Virus record (IMG/VR): IMGVR_UViG_3300049846_001206
Coordinates: 1-38,016 of that record
Source: a virus
Length of the DNA: 38,016 nt
Reading direction: 5' to 3' (one strand)
How positions within the stretch are numbered: position 1 is the stretch's first letter; every line of letters starts with the position of its first letter. The notes under the pieces were generated by a model that was not told the origin of the DNA, ran no database searches, and worked only from the letters and a program-made list of their open reading frames with translations. Shown here in pieces: positions 18,794 to 24,771 of this stretch. The translations under genes and the position numbers were made by a program.

Positions 18794-19717
18794 TCAGCTA
18801 AACTGATTGGTATCTAGCCACTCTTTGTTAATGAGTGACCACCAGTCTGCAGTCATTCCTGCAGTGATGTATTGGTAGGGAATCCAGCCATATCCGCTGG
18901 AACCCCAGCTAGTTCCCCAGGAGTTACGAATCAGGATTGCACCAGTTGTTTCAATACCACCGCTTGCGGAATTTTGAATCTTCTTGGTGTCGTCGTAGCC
19001 AACTGCAACAACAGCGTGACCACCGACAACAGACTCGCTAGGACGTGGGTACACAATCGAGCCGCCATTCGAGTTGGATTGGGTGTAAGAACTAAACACC
19101 GTGAAACCAAACATCGAAGGAAGGTTATTGGAAAGGTTTGTTTTAACCTGATCCAGTAGCGAAGCCCCCGAAGTTCCCGGAGGGTCAAGTCGGTAGTAAG
19201 AAGTTGCCTGGAACGATTGAGCCATCGCATAAACGAATGCGGAGGGCTCGTTATCGAACCGAGAAATGACATGAGGATAGTAACTCTCGGGCGGCGCACC
19301 AAACATGGTTAGTGCTTGCATCGTTGTTCGCATGTACGCCCCAGTGTCACCTGTAACGCGCATTAAATTCCTCGTTGTTTTATAAATGAAGAGACGAGAA
19401 GCTTCAATATGCTTTCCGTACGCTCGACGTTCGAAATATTCGAGCAATCCTGCAGCTGCTTGCGCCGTGCAAGAACCAAGAGCTCCCTGATTCTCAATCG
19501 GCGAGCACCACTGACGAAGGTCAACTGACGCAGGGAGACGATTAGTTGGAACAGACCCGCGAGGGAGAGCACCAGCGCGAACCAACATTTGATTCACAGC
19601 AGGTTGATTATACTTAGCCAGACGGGGAGTTGCGTTCAGACTGTCGATCGTGAAATCACGAGCGTCTGGGTAATCCCGCATCCAGCCAAATTTAGGCAGG
19701 AGTTCAGTTTCATCCAT
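18794..19717 (-). CDS. Papain-like (C1A) cysteine protease (307 aa)
   Basis: Start at ATG 19717 (MDETELLPKFGWMRDYPDAR). There is no signal peptide. The short pro-region-like N-terminus reads 'FGWxxDYPDARDFT'. The catalytic domain carries the oxyanion Gln77 and nucleophile Cys83 (ENQGALGSCTAQA), His234 (VVGGHAVVAVGYDD) and Asn265 (ILIRNSWGTSWGSSGYGWIP). The whole triad is intact, so it should be active. Similar C1 peptidases occur in cyanobacteria and some phages. Here it could trim virion proteins or attack host proteins. It lies between tRNA genes with no module of its own. Its stop codon is within a 7-bp hairpin. Confidence 0.85.
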   Translation of the reverse strand: MDETELLPKFGWMRDYPDARDFTIDSLNATPRLAKYNQPAVNQMLVRAGALPRGSVPTNRLPASVDLRQWCSPIENQGALGSCTAQAAAGLLEYFERRAYGKHIEASRLFIYKTTRNLMRVTGDTGAYMRTTMQALTMFGAPPESYYPHVISRFDNEPSAFVYAMAQSFQATSYYRLDPPGTSGASLLDQVKTNLSNNLPSMFGFTVFSSYTQSNSNGGSIVYPRPSESVVGGHAVVAVGYDDTKKIQNSASGGIETTGAILIRNSWGTSWGSSGYGWIPYQYITAGMTADWWSLINKEWLDTNQFS

Positions 19718-19750
19718 AACATATCTTGCAAGATATTTGCCCGGAGGCAA

Positions 19751-19823
19751 TGGAGAATAGGAGACTCGAACTCCTGACATCCTGCTTGCAAAGCAGGCGC
19801 TCTACCAACTGAGCTAATTCCCC
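19751..19823 (-). tRNA. tRNA-Ala (UGC)
   Basis: Acceptor GGGGAAT/ATTCTCC, D arm AGCTCAGTTGGTAGAGC, anticodon arm CCTGC-TTTGCAA-GCAGG (UGC) and T arm AGGAG-TTCGAGT-CTCCT. Confidence 0.93.
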
Positions 19824-19827
19824 AAGG

Positions 19828-19915
19828 CGGAAGATGAAGGATTCGAACCTTCGGAGGGGTGAACCCCCTCGGGAGTTTAGCAAACTCCTGCTTTCAACCA
19901 CTCAGCCAATCTTCC
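19828..19915 (-). tRNA. tRNA-Ser (GCU)
   Basis: Class II. Acceptor GGAAGAT/ATCTTCC, anticodon loop TTGCTAA (GCU, reads AGC/AGU), a long GC-rich variable arm and T arm GAAGG-TTCGAAT-CCTTC. Confidence 0.93.
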
Positions 19916-19919
19916 GTGG

Positions 19920-19993
19920 CACTCCCCATAGGATTTGAACCTACGACCTTCTGATCCGTAGTCAGACGCTCTAATCCGCTGAGCTAGGGGAGT
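19920..19993 (-). tRNA. tRNA-Arg (ACG)
   Basis: Acceptor ACTCCCC/GGGGAGT, D arm AGCTCAGCGGATTAGAGC, anticodon arm TCTGA-CTACGGA-TCAGA (ACG) and T loop TTCAAAT. A34 must be deaminated to inosine to read CGU/CGC/CGA, so it depends on a TadA enzyme, presumably the host's. Confidence 0.9.
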
Positions 19994-20010
19994 ATATTGC
20001 CCGAAGGCAA

Positions 20011-20082
20011 TAGTCCATACGGGATTTGAACCCGTGCTGCCACCTTGAAAGGGTGGTGACCTAACCGCTAGTCGAATGGACC
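20011..20082 (-). tRNA. tRNA-Glu (UUC)
   Basis: Acceptor GGTCCAT/ATGGACT, anticodon arm CCACC-CTTTCAA-GGTGG (UUC) and T arm ACGGG-TTCAAAT-CCCGT. Confidence 0.92.
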
Positions 20083-20091
20083 AAATAGAGG

Positions 20092-20163
20092 TTCCGAGAG
20101 AAGGATTCGAACCTGCGAATGGCGGGACCAAAACCCGCTGCCTTACCACTTGGCGATCTCGGA
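20092..20163 (-). tRNA. tRNA-Gln (UUG)
   Basis: Acceptor TCCGAGA/TCTCGGA, anticodon arm GCGGG-TTTTGGT-CCCGC (UUG) and T loop TTCGAAT. Confidence 0.9.
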
Positions 20164-20216
20164 GTAGGTTGCCCCGGACTCTCCAGGCTATCTGCCTAGC
20201 GTCACACGACGGGCTA

Positions 20217-20290
20217 TGGAAATGGCAAGATTCGAACTTGCGACCTTTCGATTATCAGTCGAATGCTCTAACCAACTGAGCTACATTTCC
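20217..20290 (-). tRNA. tRNA-Ile (GAU)
   Basis: Acceptor GGAAATG/CATTTCC, D arm AGCTCAGTTGGTTAGAGC, anticodon arm TTCGA-CTGATAA-TCGAA (GAU) and T arm GCAAG-TTCGAAT-CTTGC. Confidence 0.93.
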
Positions 20291-20421
20291 GAAAAGGGCG
20301 AGGGTATCCACCTACGTTCACCGAACCTCGCTGGTGCCGTGTTGCCACGAACTAAACGGTGAATCTACGATGTGGCCTAGGGGACCCTTCATTTAAGTTA
20401 CCGTTCCTTGGTAACCCCAAG

Positions 20422-20503
20422 TGGGAAGAGCAGGATTCGAACCTGCGAAGGCAGAGCCGTCTGATTTACAGTCAGATTCCTTTAACCACTCGGAAATCTT
20501 CCC
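20422..20503 (-). tRNA. tRNA-Tyr (GUA)
   Basis: Class II. Acceptor GGGAAGA/TCTTCCC, anticodon arm TCTGA-CTGTAAA-TCAGA (GUA), a short variable arm and T arm GCAGG-TTCGAAT-CCTGC. Confidence 0.92.
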
Positions 20504-20524
20504 TTGATTCCCCTATCGGGGAAA

Positions 20525-20596
20525 CTGGCCCGGCAGGGATCGAACCTGCGACAACTTGATTAACAGTCAAGCGTTCTACCGCTGAACTACAGGCCA
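20525..20596 (-). tRNA. tRNA-Asn (GUU)
   Basis: Acceptor TGGCCTG/CGGGCCA, D arm GTTCAGCGGTAGAAC, anticodon arm TTGAC? CTGTTAA with GUU anticodon and T arm GCAGG-TTCGATC-CCTGC. The first base is U, as in cyanobacterial tRNA-Asn. Confidence 0.9.
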
Positions 20597-20599
20597 TTG

Positions 20600-20984
20600 T
20601 GGCAGGAGGTGGGGAGCGGCATGTGCATCACCCCACTCTTTCACTTCATCTAGCCGTATGGACCGACCAGCGAGAGGTGTTACACATCCTGCGAATATTG
20701 CGGGGGTGATCAATCCCCCGGCCTGGTTACCCAGGACTTAGTGCCGGTTTGGATTTATACCACCCAGGACTATGTAAACCAGCAAAGCCATCCTGAGATA
20801 ACCTCGTTTTCCCTCGGAGAAGCCCGTAGGCCACCGGGACGGTGATTGCCGACCGCAACTTGCACGAGGAAGTGCTACCCTTACCAACGAAGGACACCAG
20901 AACTCGGCAAACCACACCGAACAGAGCAGTGTGGGATTCAATGCCACAACCGCCAGCGAGGATTACTCAACCGGCAGCGTGGCA
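20600..20984. other. Non-coding gap inside the tRNA cluster
   Basis: About 385 bases between tRNA-Asn and tRNA-Asp. No tRNA and no convincing gene: the longest frames on the minus strand lack a ribosome-binding site and a protein-like composition. A GGGGG/CCCCC hairpin around ATTGATCA lies at 20702-20719, and other short stems (GCAC/GTGC, GCCGA/TCGGC) are present. It may hold unrecognised stable RNA. Confidence 0.5.
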
Positions 20985-20985
20985 A

Positions 20986-21057
20986 CGACCCTAGCGGGAT
21001 TTGAACCCGCGCTACCACCGTGACAGGGTGGCGTGCTAACCGCTGCACTATAAGGTC
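20986..21057 (-). tRNA. tRNA-Asp (GUC)
   Basis: Acceptor GACCTTA/TAGGGTC (with G-U pairs), anticodon arm CCACC-CTGTCAC-GGTGG (GUC) and T arm GCGGG-TTCAAAT-CCCGC. Confidence 0.92.
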
Positions 21058-21061
21058 AAGG

Positions 21062-21133
21062 TCGGGACTGCAGGGATCGAACCTGCGACTTCTTGCTCCC
21101 AAAGCAAGCATTCTACCGCTGAACTAAGTCCCG
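21062..21133 (-). tRNA. tRNA-Pro (UGG)
   Basis: Acceptor CGGGACT/AGTCCCG, D arm GTTCAGCGGTAGAAT, anticodon arm CTTGC-TTTGGGA-GCAAG (UGG) and T arm GCAGG-TTCGATC-CCTGC. Confidence 0.92.
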
Positions 21134-21232
21134 GAACGCCCCATTTAACACGTTAGAACACGGCTCAAGACCGGCCAGAGGTGGGGGCTAGGGCGGAATA
21201 AATTCCGCGAGTGCCAACAGAAACGTTGGCAA

Positions 21233-21315
21233 TGCTCAGAAGAGGACTCGAACCTCCACGCCACAAGGACACTGGTACCTAAAACCAGGGCGTCTACCAA
21301 TTCCGCCATCTGAGC
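21233..21315 (-). tRNA. tRNA-Leu (UAG)
   Basis: Class II. Acceptor GCTCAGA/TCTGAGC, anticodon arm CTGGT-TTTAGGT-ACCAG (UAG), a variable arm and T arm GGAGG-TTCGAGT-CCTCT. Confidence 0.92.
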
Positions 21316-21447
21316 AAGGGGTTGCCGGCTCTTCCCTTTACCTTTCCCCAATTCGCATCCCGAAGAGAACGGGCAGGGGTAATTTAACGAGGTTTCGCGT
21401 TTCGAACTTAATCTACTTTGCTTTTCTCAAATCGGGCGGCAACCCAA

Positions 21448-21520
21448 TGGGCACGGTCGGGTTCGAACCGACGACTTGCAGGTTAAAAGCCCGCTACTCT
21501 ACCAACTGAGTTACATGCCC
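21448..21520 (-). tRNA. tRNA-Lys (UUU)
   Basis: Acceptor GGGCATG/CGTGCCC, D arm ACTCAGTTGGTAGAGT, anticodon arm GCGGG-CTTTTAA-CCTGC (UUU) and T arm GTCGG-TTCGAAC-CCGAC. First tRNA after the tandem promoters. Confidence 0.92.
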
Positions 21521-21571
21521 GGTAAATTTCAGTTTTCAAGGTGCGAGGCGGACTGACCCAACCACCCCTTA

Positions 21572-21632
21572 ACTATAGCGCCTTTCAGAGCCGGAGTAAA
21601 GGGCGGGAAACCGTCCGTGAAGGGCGGTAACC
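21572..21632 (-). promoter_or_regulatory. Intergenic module copy 10 (proximal tRNA-cluster promoter)
   Basis: Minus strand: CGGGTTACCGCCC, GGACGGTTTCCCGCCC, -35 TTTACT, 17 bases, -10 TATAGT at 21577-21572, about 51 bases before tRNA-Lys. It is followed by GGGGTGGTTGGGT, shared with copy 11. Confidence 0.7.
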
Positions 21633-21719
21633 CGGTGGCAGTGTCTGCGTGCCTCGAAGGAAACCGCAGACTGGTGACCCGGAGGCGAGAAGCCAACCGA
21701 AGCACCCAACCACCCTATA
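21633..21719 (-). ncRNA. Possible structured leader RNA between tandem promoters
   Basis: Downstream of module 11 and before module 10. It starts GGGTGGTTGGGTGCTTCGG and includes GTCTGCG and CGCAGAC, a 7-bp stem. No open reading frame of note. Because the same GGGTGGTTGGGT also follows module 10, the promoter and its start region look duplicated as one unit. RNA function is a guess. Confidence 0.35.
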
Positions 21720-21784
21720 ACTATAGCGCCTTTCGGGGTCCGGGTAAAGCGGGCAAACCGTCCATTCGGGGCGGTTAACCGTCC
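21720..21784 (-). promoter_or_regulatory. Intergenic module copy 11 (distal tRNA-cluster promoter)
   Basis: Minus strand: ACGGTTAACCGCCCC, GGACGGTTTGCCCGC, -35 TTTACC, 17 bases, -10 TATAGT at 21725-21720. Its GGTTAACC supplies the TAA stop of the 43-aa membrane gene (21775-21777). Confidence 0.7.
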
Positions 21785-21906
21785 TTTTCCTGTTCTTTAC
21801 GGTAAATGTACTGAATTCCAAGAGCCGGAATCACAATTACACCGAATCCGCATATTCCGAGCCATACGGGACTATGGGCCAGGTATTCAACGATTCGAAA
21901 AATCAT
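21775..21906 (-). CDS. Small membrane protein (43 aa)
   Basis: ATG at 21906 overlapping the upstream TGA (ATGA); TAA at 21775 inside module 11. One long hydrophobic span (VWLGICGFGVIVIPALGIQY) and a charged tail (IYRKEQEKDG). The last two residues come from the module sequence. Function unknown. Confidence 0.6.
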   Translation of the reverse strand: MIFRIVEYLAHSPVWLGICGFGVIVIPALGIQYIYRKEQEKDG

Positions 21907-22169
21907 GCACCCTCAAAGTACTCAAAAGTCGGCCACTTATCTTCGACCCAAATAATCGTTTTAACAATATCTGCGCGAGCTTGATTTTTTGTGGCTGCAA
22001 TACCGTTGTGCATATGTGTGCCATATGGGCCACCATCTTCCCAGATCAGACACCAATGCCACTCTTGTTTACCTTCACACCACCAAAGTTGTGCATTGGC
22101 GCATCGTTTGTCAATGTGAACGGTGCTCATGACCGAGTTGCCTGACCCTTTAACTAAATCAAACGTCAT
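21903..22169 (-). CDS. Hypothetical protein (88 aa)
   Basis: The core MSTVHIDKRCANAQLWWCEG and KQEWHWCLIWEDGGPYGTHM is rich in Trp, His and Cys and may be a small metal- or RNA-binding fold. It ends IWVEDKWPTFEYFEGA. The start may be ATG 22169 or the internal ATG at MSTVHID; the overlap with the upstream stop favours 22169. Function unknown. Confidence 0.6.
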   Translation of the reverse strand: MTFDLVKGSGNSVMSTVHIDKRCANAQLWWCEGKQEWHWCLIWEDGGPYGTHMHNGIAATKNQARADIVKTIIWVEDKWPTFEYFEGA

Positions 22170-22260
22170 ATCGAGCGTTATCCTGCATGTCTCGAATCCT
22201 CAGTTCTTCTTTGAGGCGACGATTCTCATCAGCCAGCAGGGCTAGTTTCTCCAGAATCAC
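22159..22260 (-). CDS. Short coiled-coil protein, GTG start (33 aa)
   Basis: The GTG start at 22260 gives MILEKLALLADENRRLKEEL followed by RIRDMQDNARYDV, a single amphipathic helix with a leucine heptad (leucine-zipper-like). It overlaps the AbrB-like gene upstream and the 88-aa gene downstream. The same frame stays open further upstream, but there it would be a shadow of the AbrB-like gene. Moderate support only. Confidence 0.4.
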   Translation of the reverse strand: MILEKLALLADENRRLKEELRIRDMQDNARYDV

Positions 22261-22423
22261 CTTCGGTACAGGGCCAGAGTACGATTCGCCCCGCGAAGAC
22301 GTCGATGTTAAGCATTGTCCCTTCTTCCCAGCCCATGGCTTCAAGAAGGTCTTCAGGAAATTCCAAGACCAAGTTCCCATCTTCGTCCTCCGAGACTTGA
22401 GTGGTAAAAGTTGATTCGTTCAT
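22229..22423 (-). CDS. AbrB/SpoVT-like small DNA-binding protein (64 aa)
   Basis: Start at ATG 22423 (MNESTFTTQVSEDEDGNLVL). The pattern 'TTxVxEDEDGNLVLEFPEDL', 'LEAMGWEEGTMLNIDVFAGR' and 'IVL' is the swapped-hairpin AbrB fold as used by MazE-type antitoxins and cyanobacterial small regulators (recalled). No toxin gene is adjacent, so it is more likely a stand-alone regulator. The proline/threonine/serine tail (CTEGDSGETSPAG) is unstructured. Confidence 0.7.
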   Translation of the reverse strand: MNESTFTTQVSEDEDGNLVLEFPEDLLEAMGWEEGTMLNIDVFAGRIVLWPCTEGDSGETSPAG

Positions 22424-22427
22424 GTTG

Positions 22428-22622
22428 CTAATTTGACCAGGCATTGTTTTCGCTAACAACCAAAGTTCGCTTCGGGTCAACCATCAACATTTCATTTCTG
22501 ATCTGGTTGATCTTTTCGCGGTTCTTGGAAGAAGTTGGAAACTCATGTAGAAGAAGTTTTTGCTCCCCAACAACTTCGTAAAGTTGAAGGATTCCAGGGG
22601 GTGTGAATCTAGGTGGGATCAT
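22428..22622 (-). CDS. Hypothetical protein (64 aa)
   Basis: Begins MIPPRFTPPGILQLYEVVGE, a strand-turn-strand N-terminus, followed by a helix (SSKNREKINQIRNEMLMVDP). ATG 22622 overlaps the upstream stop (ATGA). Function unknown. Confidence 0.65.
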   Translation of the reverse strand: MIPPRFTPPGILQLYEVVGEQKLLLHEFPTSSKNREKINQIRNEMLMVDPKRTLVVSENNAWSN

Positions 22623-22777
22623 TCGTGAGTTTTCGGGAAAATCCGGGCTTCTTCAAGGTCTTCTCCCTCCTCGTGAAGGGACCTGGCGGCAGCTGCGGGG
22701 GAGAAGAACTCTTTCCCACGTAGACTCCAGGAAAAACCGTCCCAGTATTTACCCTCGGCATTAACAACCAGGAACAT
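22619..22777 (-). CDS. Hypothetical protein (52 aa)
   Basis: ATG at 22777, TGA at 22619. The start MFLVVNAEGKYWDGFSWSLR and 'GKEFFSPAAAARSLHEEGED' resemble a small beta-hairpin plus helix module found in phage proteins ('WDGxxW'). The ATGA overlap with the next gene supports translation. Function unknown. Confidence 0.6.
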   Translation of the reverse strand: MFLVVNAEGKYWDGFSWSLRGKEFFSPAAAARSLHEEGEDLEEARIFPKTHE

Positions 22778-22826
22778 GGTCTTTTCAAACACTGGAGTAG
22801 CTTAGCGCCCAGTTTCGCCCGTAAAC

Positions 22827-23264
22827 TCAGTGCCCGGCAAAGGCTTGCAGGAGATACAGGTCCCCTAGAATTGCTTCAGCCATGGCCTGGAGGTGGCTCC
22901 CGATTCCAACGAGTCGAGGATCTTGACTGTTTTCTTCACAGAAATTGTAAAAATAACCGACGGCACTATTAAGAGCCATAACATAGTCAAGATTAAGCTC
23001 CACCAGGGACTTCGCATCAAAAAACTCCATCGAGATCCCTGGACCAGAAAAAAGATTGAAGTCGGGGTCAAGACCACAGGCACGAAGGGCTTCCACCAGA
23101 CCGTCCAGTAGATCGGCTAAATCCCCGTAAATTCTACCAAACATTTGGTGCGCTTCGTAGAAGTTTGGACCACGAACATTCCAGTGAGAAAGACGGGCAA
23201 CAATAGCAGCATCATTCAGATACTTGACCGACTTATTGGCATAGACTGTTAATTCTTCGTTCAT
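22827..23264 (-). CDS. Dps-like ferritin (DNA-starvation protein, 145 aa)
   Basis: Dps proteins form 12-subunit cages that oxidise iron with peroxide and protect DNA. The family signature is clear: LSHWNVRGPNFYEAHQMFGR followed by IYGDLADLLDGLVEALR. The four ferroxidase ligands fall at His27, His39, Asp54 and Glu58, with the same 12-15-4 spacing as in E. coli Dps. The remainder fits a four-helix bundle. It is about 20 residues shorter than bacterial Dps, lacking the DNA-binding N-terminal tail. The gene overlaps the downstream end of the 70-aa basic gene. A host-derived origin is likely. Confidence 0.82.
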   Translation of the reverse strand: MNEELTVYANKSVKYLNDAAIVARLSHWNVRGPNFYEAHQMFGRIYGDLADLLDGLVEALRACGLDPDFNLFSGPGISMEFFDAKSLVELNLDYVMALNSAVGYFYNFCEENSQDPRLVGIGSHLQAMAEAILGDLYLLQAFAGH

Positions 23265-23473
23265 GGCTTCTTAGCACGGAGTTCTTGACGAAGTTTTTGT
23301 CTTTCTTCGCCTTTTAGTTTGTTCATCTGTGCCCTTTTAGCCATACGCTCTTTACGCATTTCTTGCATACGTGCATGCCTTTCTTGAGGAGGGAGCTGAG
23401 CTAACTCTTCCTTTTGTGCTAAATGCTCAACCGCACGCGGGCCGATTGGGTAACGGGGACGACGAGGTTCCAT
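23261..23473 (-). CDS. Small highly charged helical protein (70 aa)
   Basis: Very rich in Arg, Lys, Glu and Gln: MEPRRPRYPIGPRAVEHLAQ, then LPPQERHARMQEMRKERMAK and KLKGEERQKLRQELRAKKP. Probably one long helix; nucleic-acid or virion-DNA binding is possible. The stop overlaps the Dps start (ATGA). Function unknown. Confidence 0.65.
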   Translation of the reverse strand: MEPRRPRYPIGPRAVEHLAQKEELAQLPPQERHARMQEMRKERMAKRAQMNKLKGEERQKLRQELRAKKP

Positions 23474-23483
23474 AACTCTGTTC

Positions 23484-23660
23484 CTACAGACGATTGCCGT
23501 ATTTTGAACTATGCTCAGGTTTTACCCTTTTCCTACATTCTTTCACATGTTCAGCAAGCTGTTTAAGGTCGCAAATTAAAGACTGGTTTGTTTCTTCGCA
23601 ACCAATTACCAGCCCGCACAAAGGACAACGAAATTGTGATTTTGTATAATTTGCATCCAT
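23484..23660 (-). CDS. Small zinc-finger protein (58 aa)
   Basis: ATG at 23660, TAG at 23484. A CPLCG pair followed at distance by HVKEC gives a CCHC-type zinc finger (RCPLCGLVIGCEETNQSLIC). A basic tail follows (RKRVKPEHSSKYGNRL). A GAGGAAAT ribosome site precedes the ATG. AT-rich compared with neighbours. Function unknown. Confidence 0.6.
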   Translation of the reverse strand: MDANYTKSQFRCPLCGLVIGCEETNQSLICDLKQLAEHVKECRKRVKPEHSSKYGNRL

Positions 23661-23666
23661 ATTTCC

Positions 23667-23939
23667 TCATTTTTTGTAAACTTGACGGGAGTGCGCATAC
23701 AACTCCACCGACACGGAATCTCCGTGTTGATGCACCGCGAGGTACTCTCGTTCGGGATCGTAATTTGCGAGAGTCTCTACCAGTTTTTCCGCGAAAATAT
23801 CTTTTTCTTCCCTCACAGGCAAAGACTGCAGAAACTTGAAAACGTCAGTCCACGTCAGGAAATTACAAGTTTCCGAGTCATAAAAATGACAGCCACGTTC
23901 TCCAATGTGGCGTTGAAAACTACGGGCGAGGTGATTCAT
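23667..23939 (-). CDS. Hypothetical protein (90 aa)
   Basis: Begins MNHLARSFQRHIGERGCHFY with 'LTWTDVFKFLQSLPVREEKD' and 'YLAVHQHGDSVSVELYAHSR' following. A helical N-terminus and a beta C-terminus suggest a small folded domain. It is separated from the zinc-finger gene by 6 bases. Function unknown. Confidence 0.65.
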   Translation of the reverse strand: MNHLARSFQRHIGERGCHFYDSETCNFLTWTDVFKFLQSLPVREEKDIFAEKLVETLANYDPEREYLAVHQHGDSVSVELYAHSRQVYKK

Positions 23940-24102
23940 CTTGATACCTCATTGGAACTAACGCCCCTCGCACGCGCCTCTTAATTACCGGGCGAGGGTC
24001 GCTGATCATCTTTGCTGTGCGATACGCCGCATCCTTACCATTCAGTTCGGGGGAACCTTCGCAGGGTTGCGTTTCATCGTATTTGGATGACGTATCGCTC
24101 AT
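23920..24102 (-). CDS. Hypothetical protein (60 aa)
   Basis: Polar, probably unstructured N-terminus (MSDTSSKYDETQPCEGSPEL) and a basic proline-rich end (RPVIKRRVRGALVPMRYQDE). Overlaps the next gene by 20 bases and lies 3 bases after the previous one. Function unknown. Confidence 0.55.
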   Translation of the reverse strand: MSDTSSKYDETQPCEGSPELNGKDAAYRTAKMISDPRPVIKRRVRGALVPMRYQDESPRP

Positions 24103-24105
24103 AGA

Positions 24106-24714
24106 TCAATAGGAAATTTGCCAGTTACCGTCGGACTTTTCCGAGATTGTGAAGGGGAATTGCTTTGCCTTTTCTCCCGGAGCAGCATCATAGAATAGAC
24201 CGCTGAAAGATTTACCGTCGTCTGCCATCAGATAGTTGTTGGCTTCGTTCGGCGGATTGCCTTCTTTGTCGGTCACATCTGTAACACCGTCCAGGTAAAC
24301 GCTGGCGATCACTTTCTTCAGGAAGGTTTCCATCTTGGTGCTCATGTCGCCTTCAGCGAAATCAAACTCGTCGAAGTCGAAAGGCTCGGGCTCCAGCTCA
24401 AAGTCCAGCTTATTCGCTTGAACCTGAACAACAGAATCCGGGTCAGGCCACTGAGAAGGGTCCACGCTCATGAGAGCGTCAACAACTTCGCAATACTCGT
24501 CGTAAGTTGCGTCCGGTCCCAGATCGATTCGATCGATCAACTCAAGCATCGAGATTCTGCCATCGGCAAACTCATGACGCAAGGTTTCCAGATAAGATCG
24601 AGGGAATTCCGAGAAGTTCCCTCCTGTTGTCTCCCACAGAAGATCGGTTACGCGTCTTGCGCTTTCGGAGAAAGAGTGGTCCGCTCCGAACTTCGGATTT
24701 CGGTCAAAGGACAT
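24106..24714 (-). CDS. Hypothetical acidic protein (202 aa)
   Basis: Start taken at ATG 24714 (MSFDRNPKFGADHSFSESAR); a GTG five codons upstream is the alternative. The protein is very acidic in the centre (ELEPEPFDFDEFDFAEGD). It ends in a beta-rich domain (YLMADDGKSFSGLFYDAAPG, FTISEKSDGNWQISY). A GGGTAAAA element lies 24 bases upstream, as before virion genes, so it may be expressed late. Function unknown. Confidence 0.7.
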   Translation of the reverse strand: MSFDRNPKFGADHSFSESARRVTDLLWETTGGNFSEFPRSYLETLRHEFADGRISMLELIDRIDLGPDATYDEYCEVVDALMSVDPSQWPDPDSVVQVQANKLDFELEPEPFDFDEFDFAEGDMSTKMETFLKKVIASVYLDGVTDVTDKEGNPPNEANNYLMADDGKSFSGLFYDAAPGEKAKQFPFTISEKSDGNWQISY

Positions 24715-24738
24715 GGCAAAAGAGGACACTTTGACATA

Positions 24739-24746
24739 TTTTACCC
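24739..24746 (-). promoter_or_regulatory. GGGTAAAA element before the 202-aa gene
   Basis: Minus-strand GGGTAAAATATG, 24 bases before ATG 24714. One of several copies found before late-type genes. Possible late promoter. Confidence 0.35.
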
Positions 24747-24771
24747 TCTTTTGTGCTAAGTAAACCAGACA

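Noticed and set aside
20727-20915. 62-codon minus-strand frame in the tRNA gap
   Set aside because: No ribosome site, low-complexity composition, and alternative frames of similar length on the same stretch. Treated as non-coding.
22159-22380. Longer version of the coiled-coil gene starting near 22380
   Set aside because: The extra N-terminus is the out-of-frame copy of the AbrB-like gene, which has a clear family pattern; the shorter GTG start is kept.
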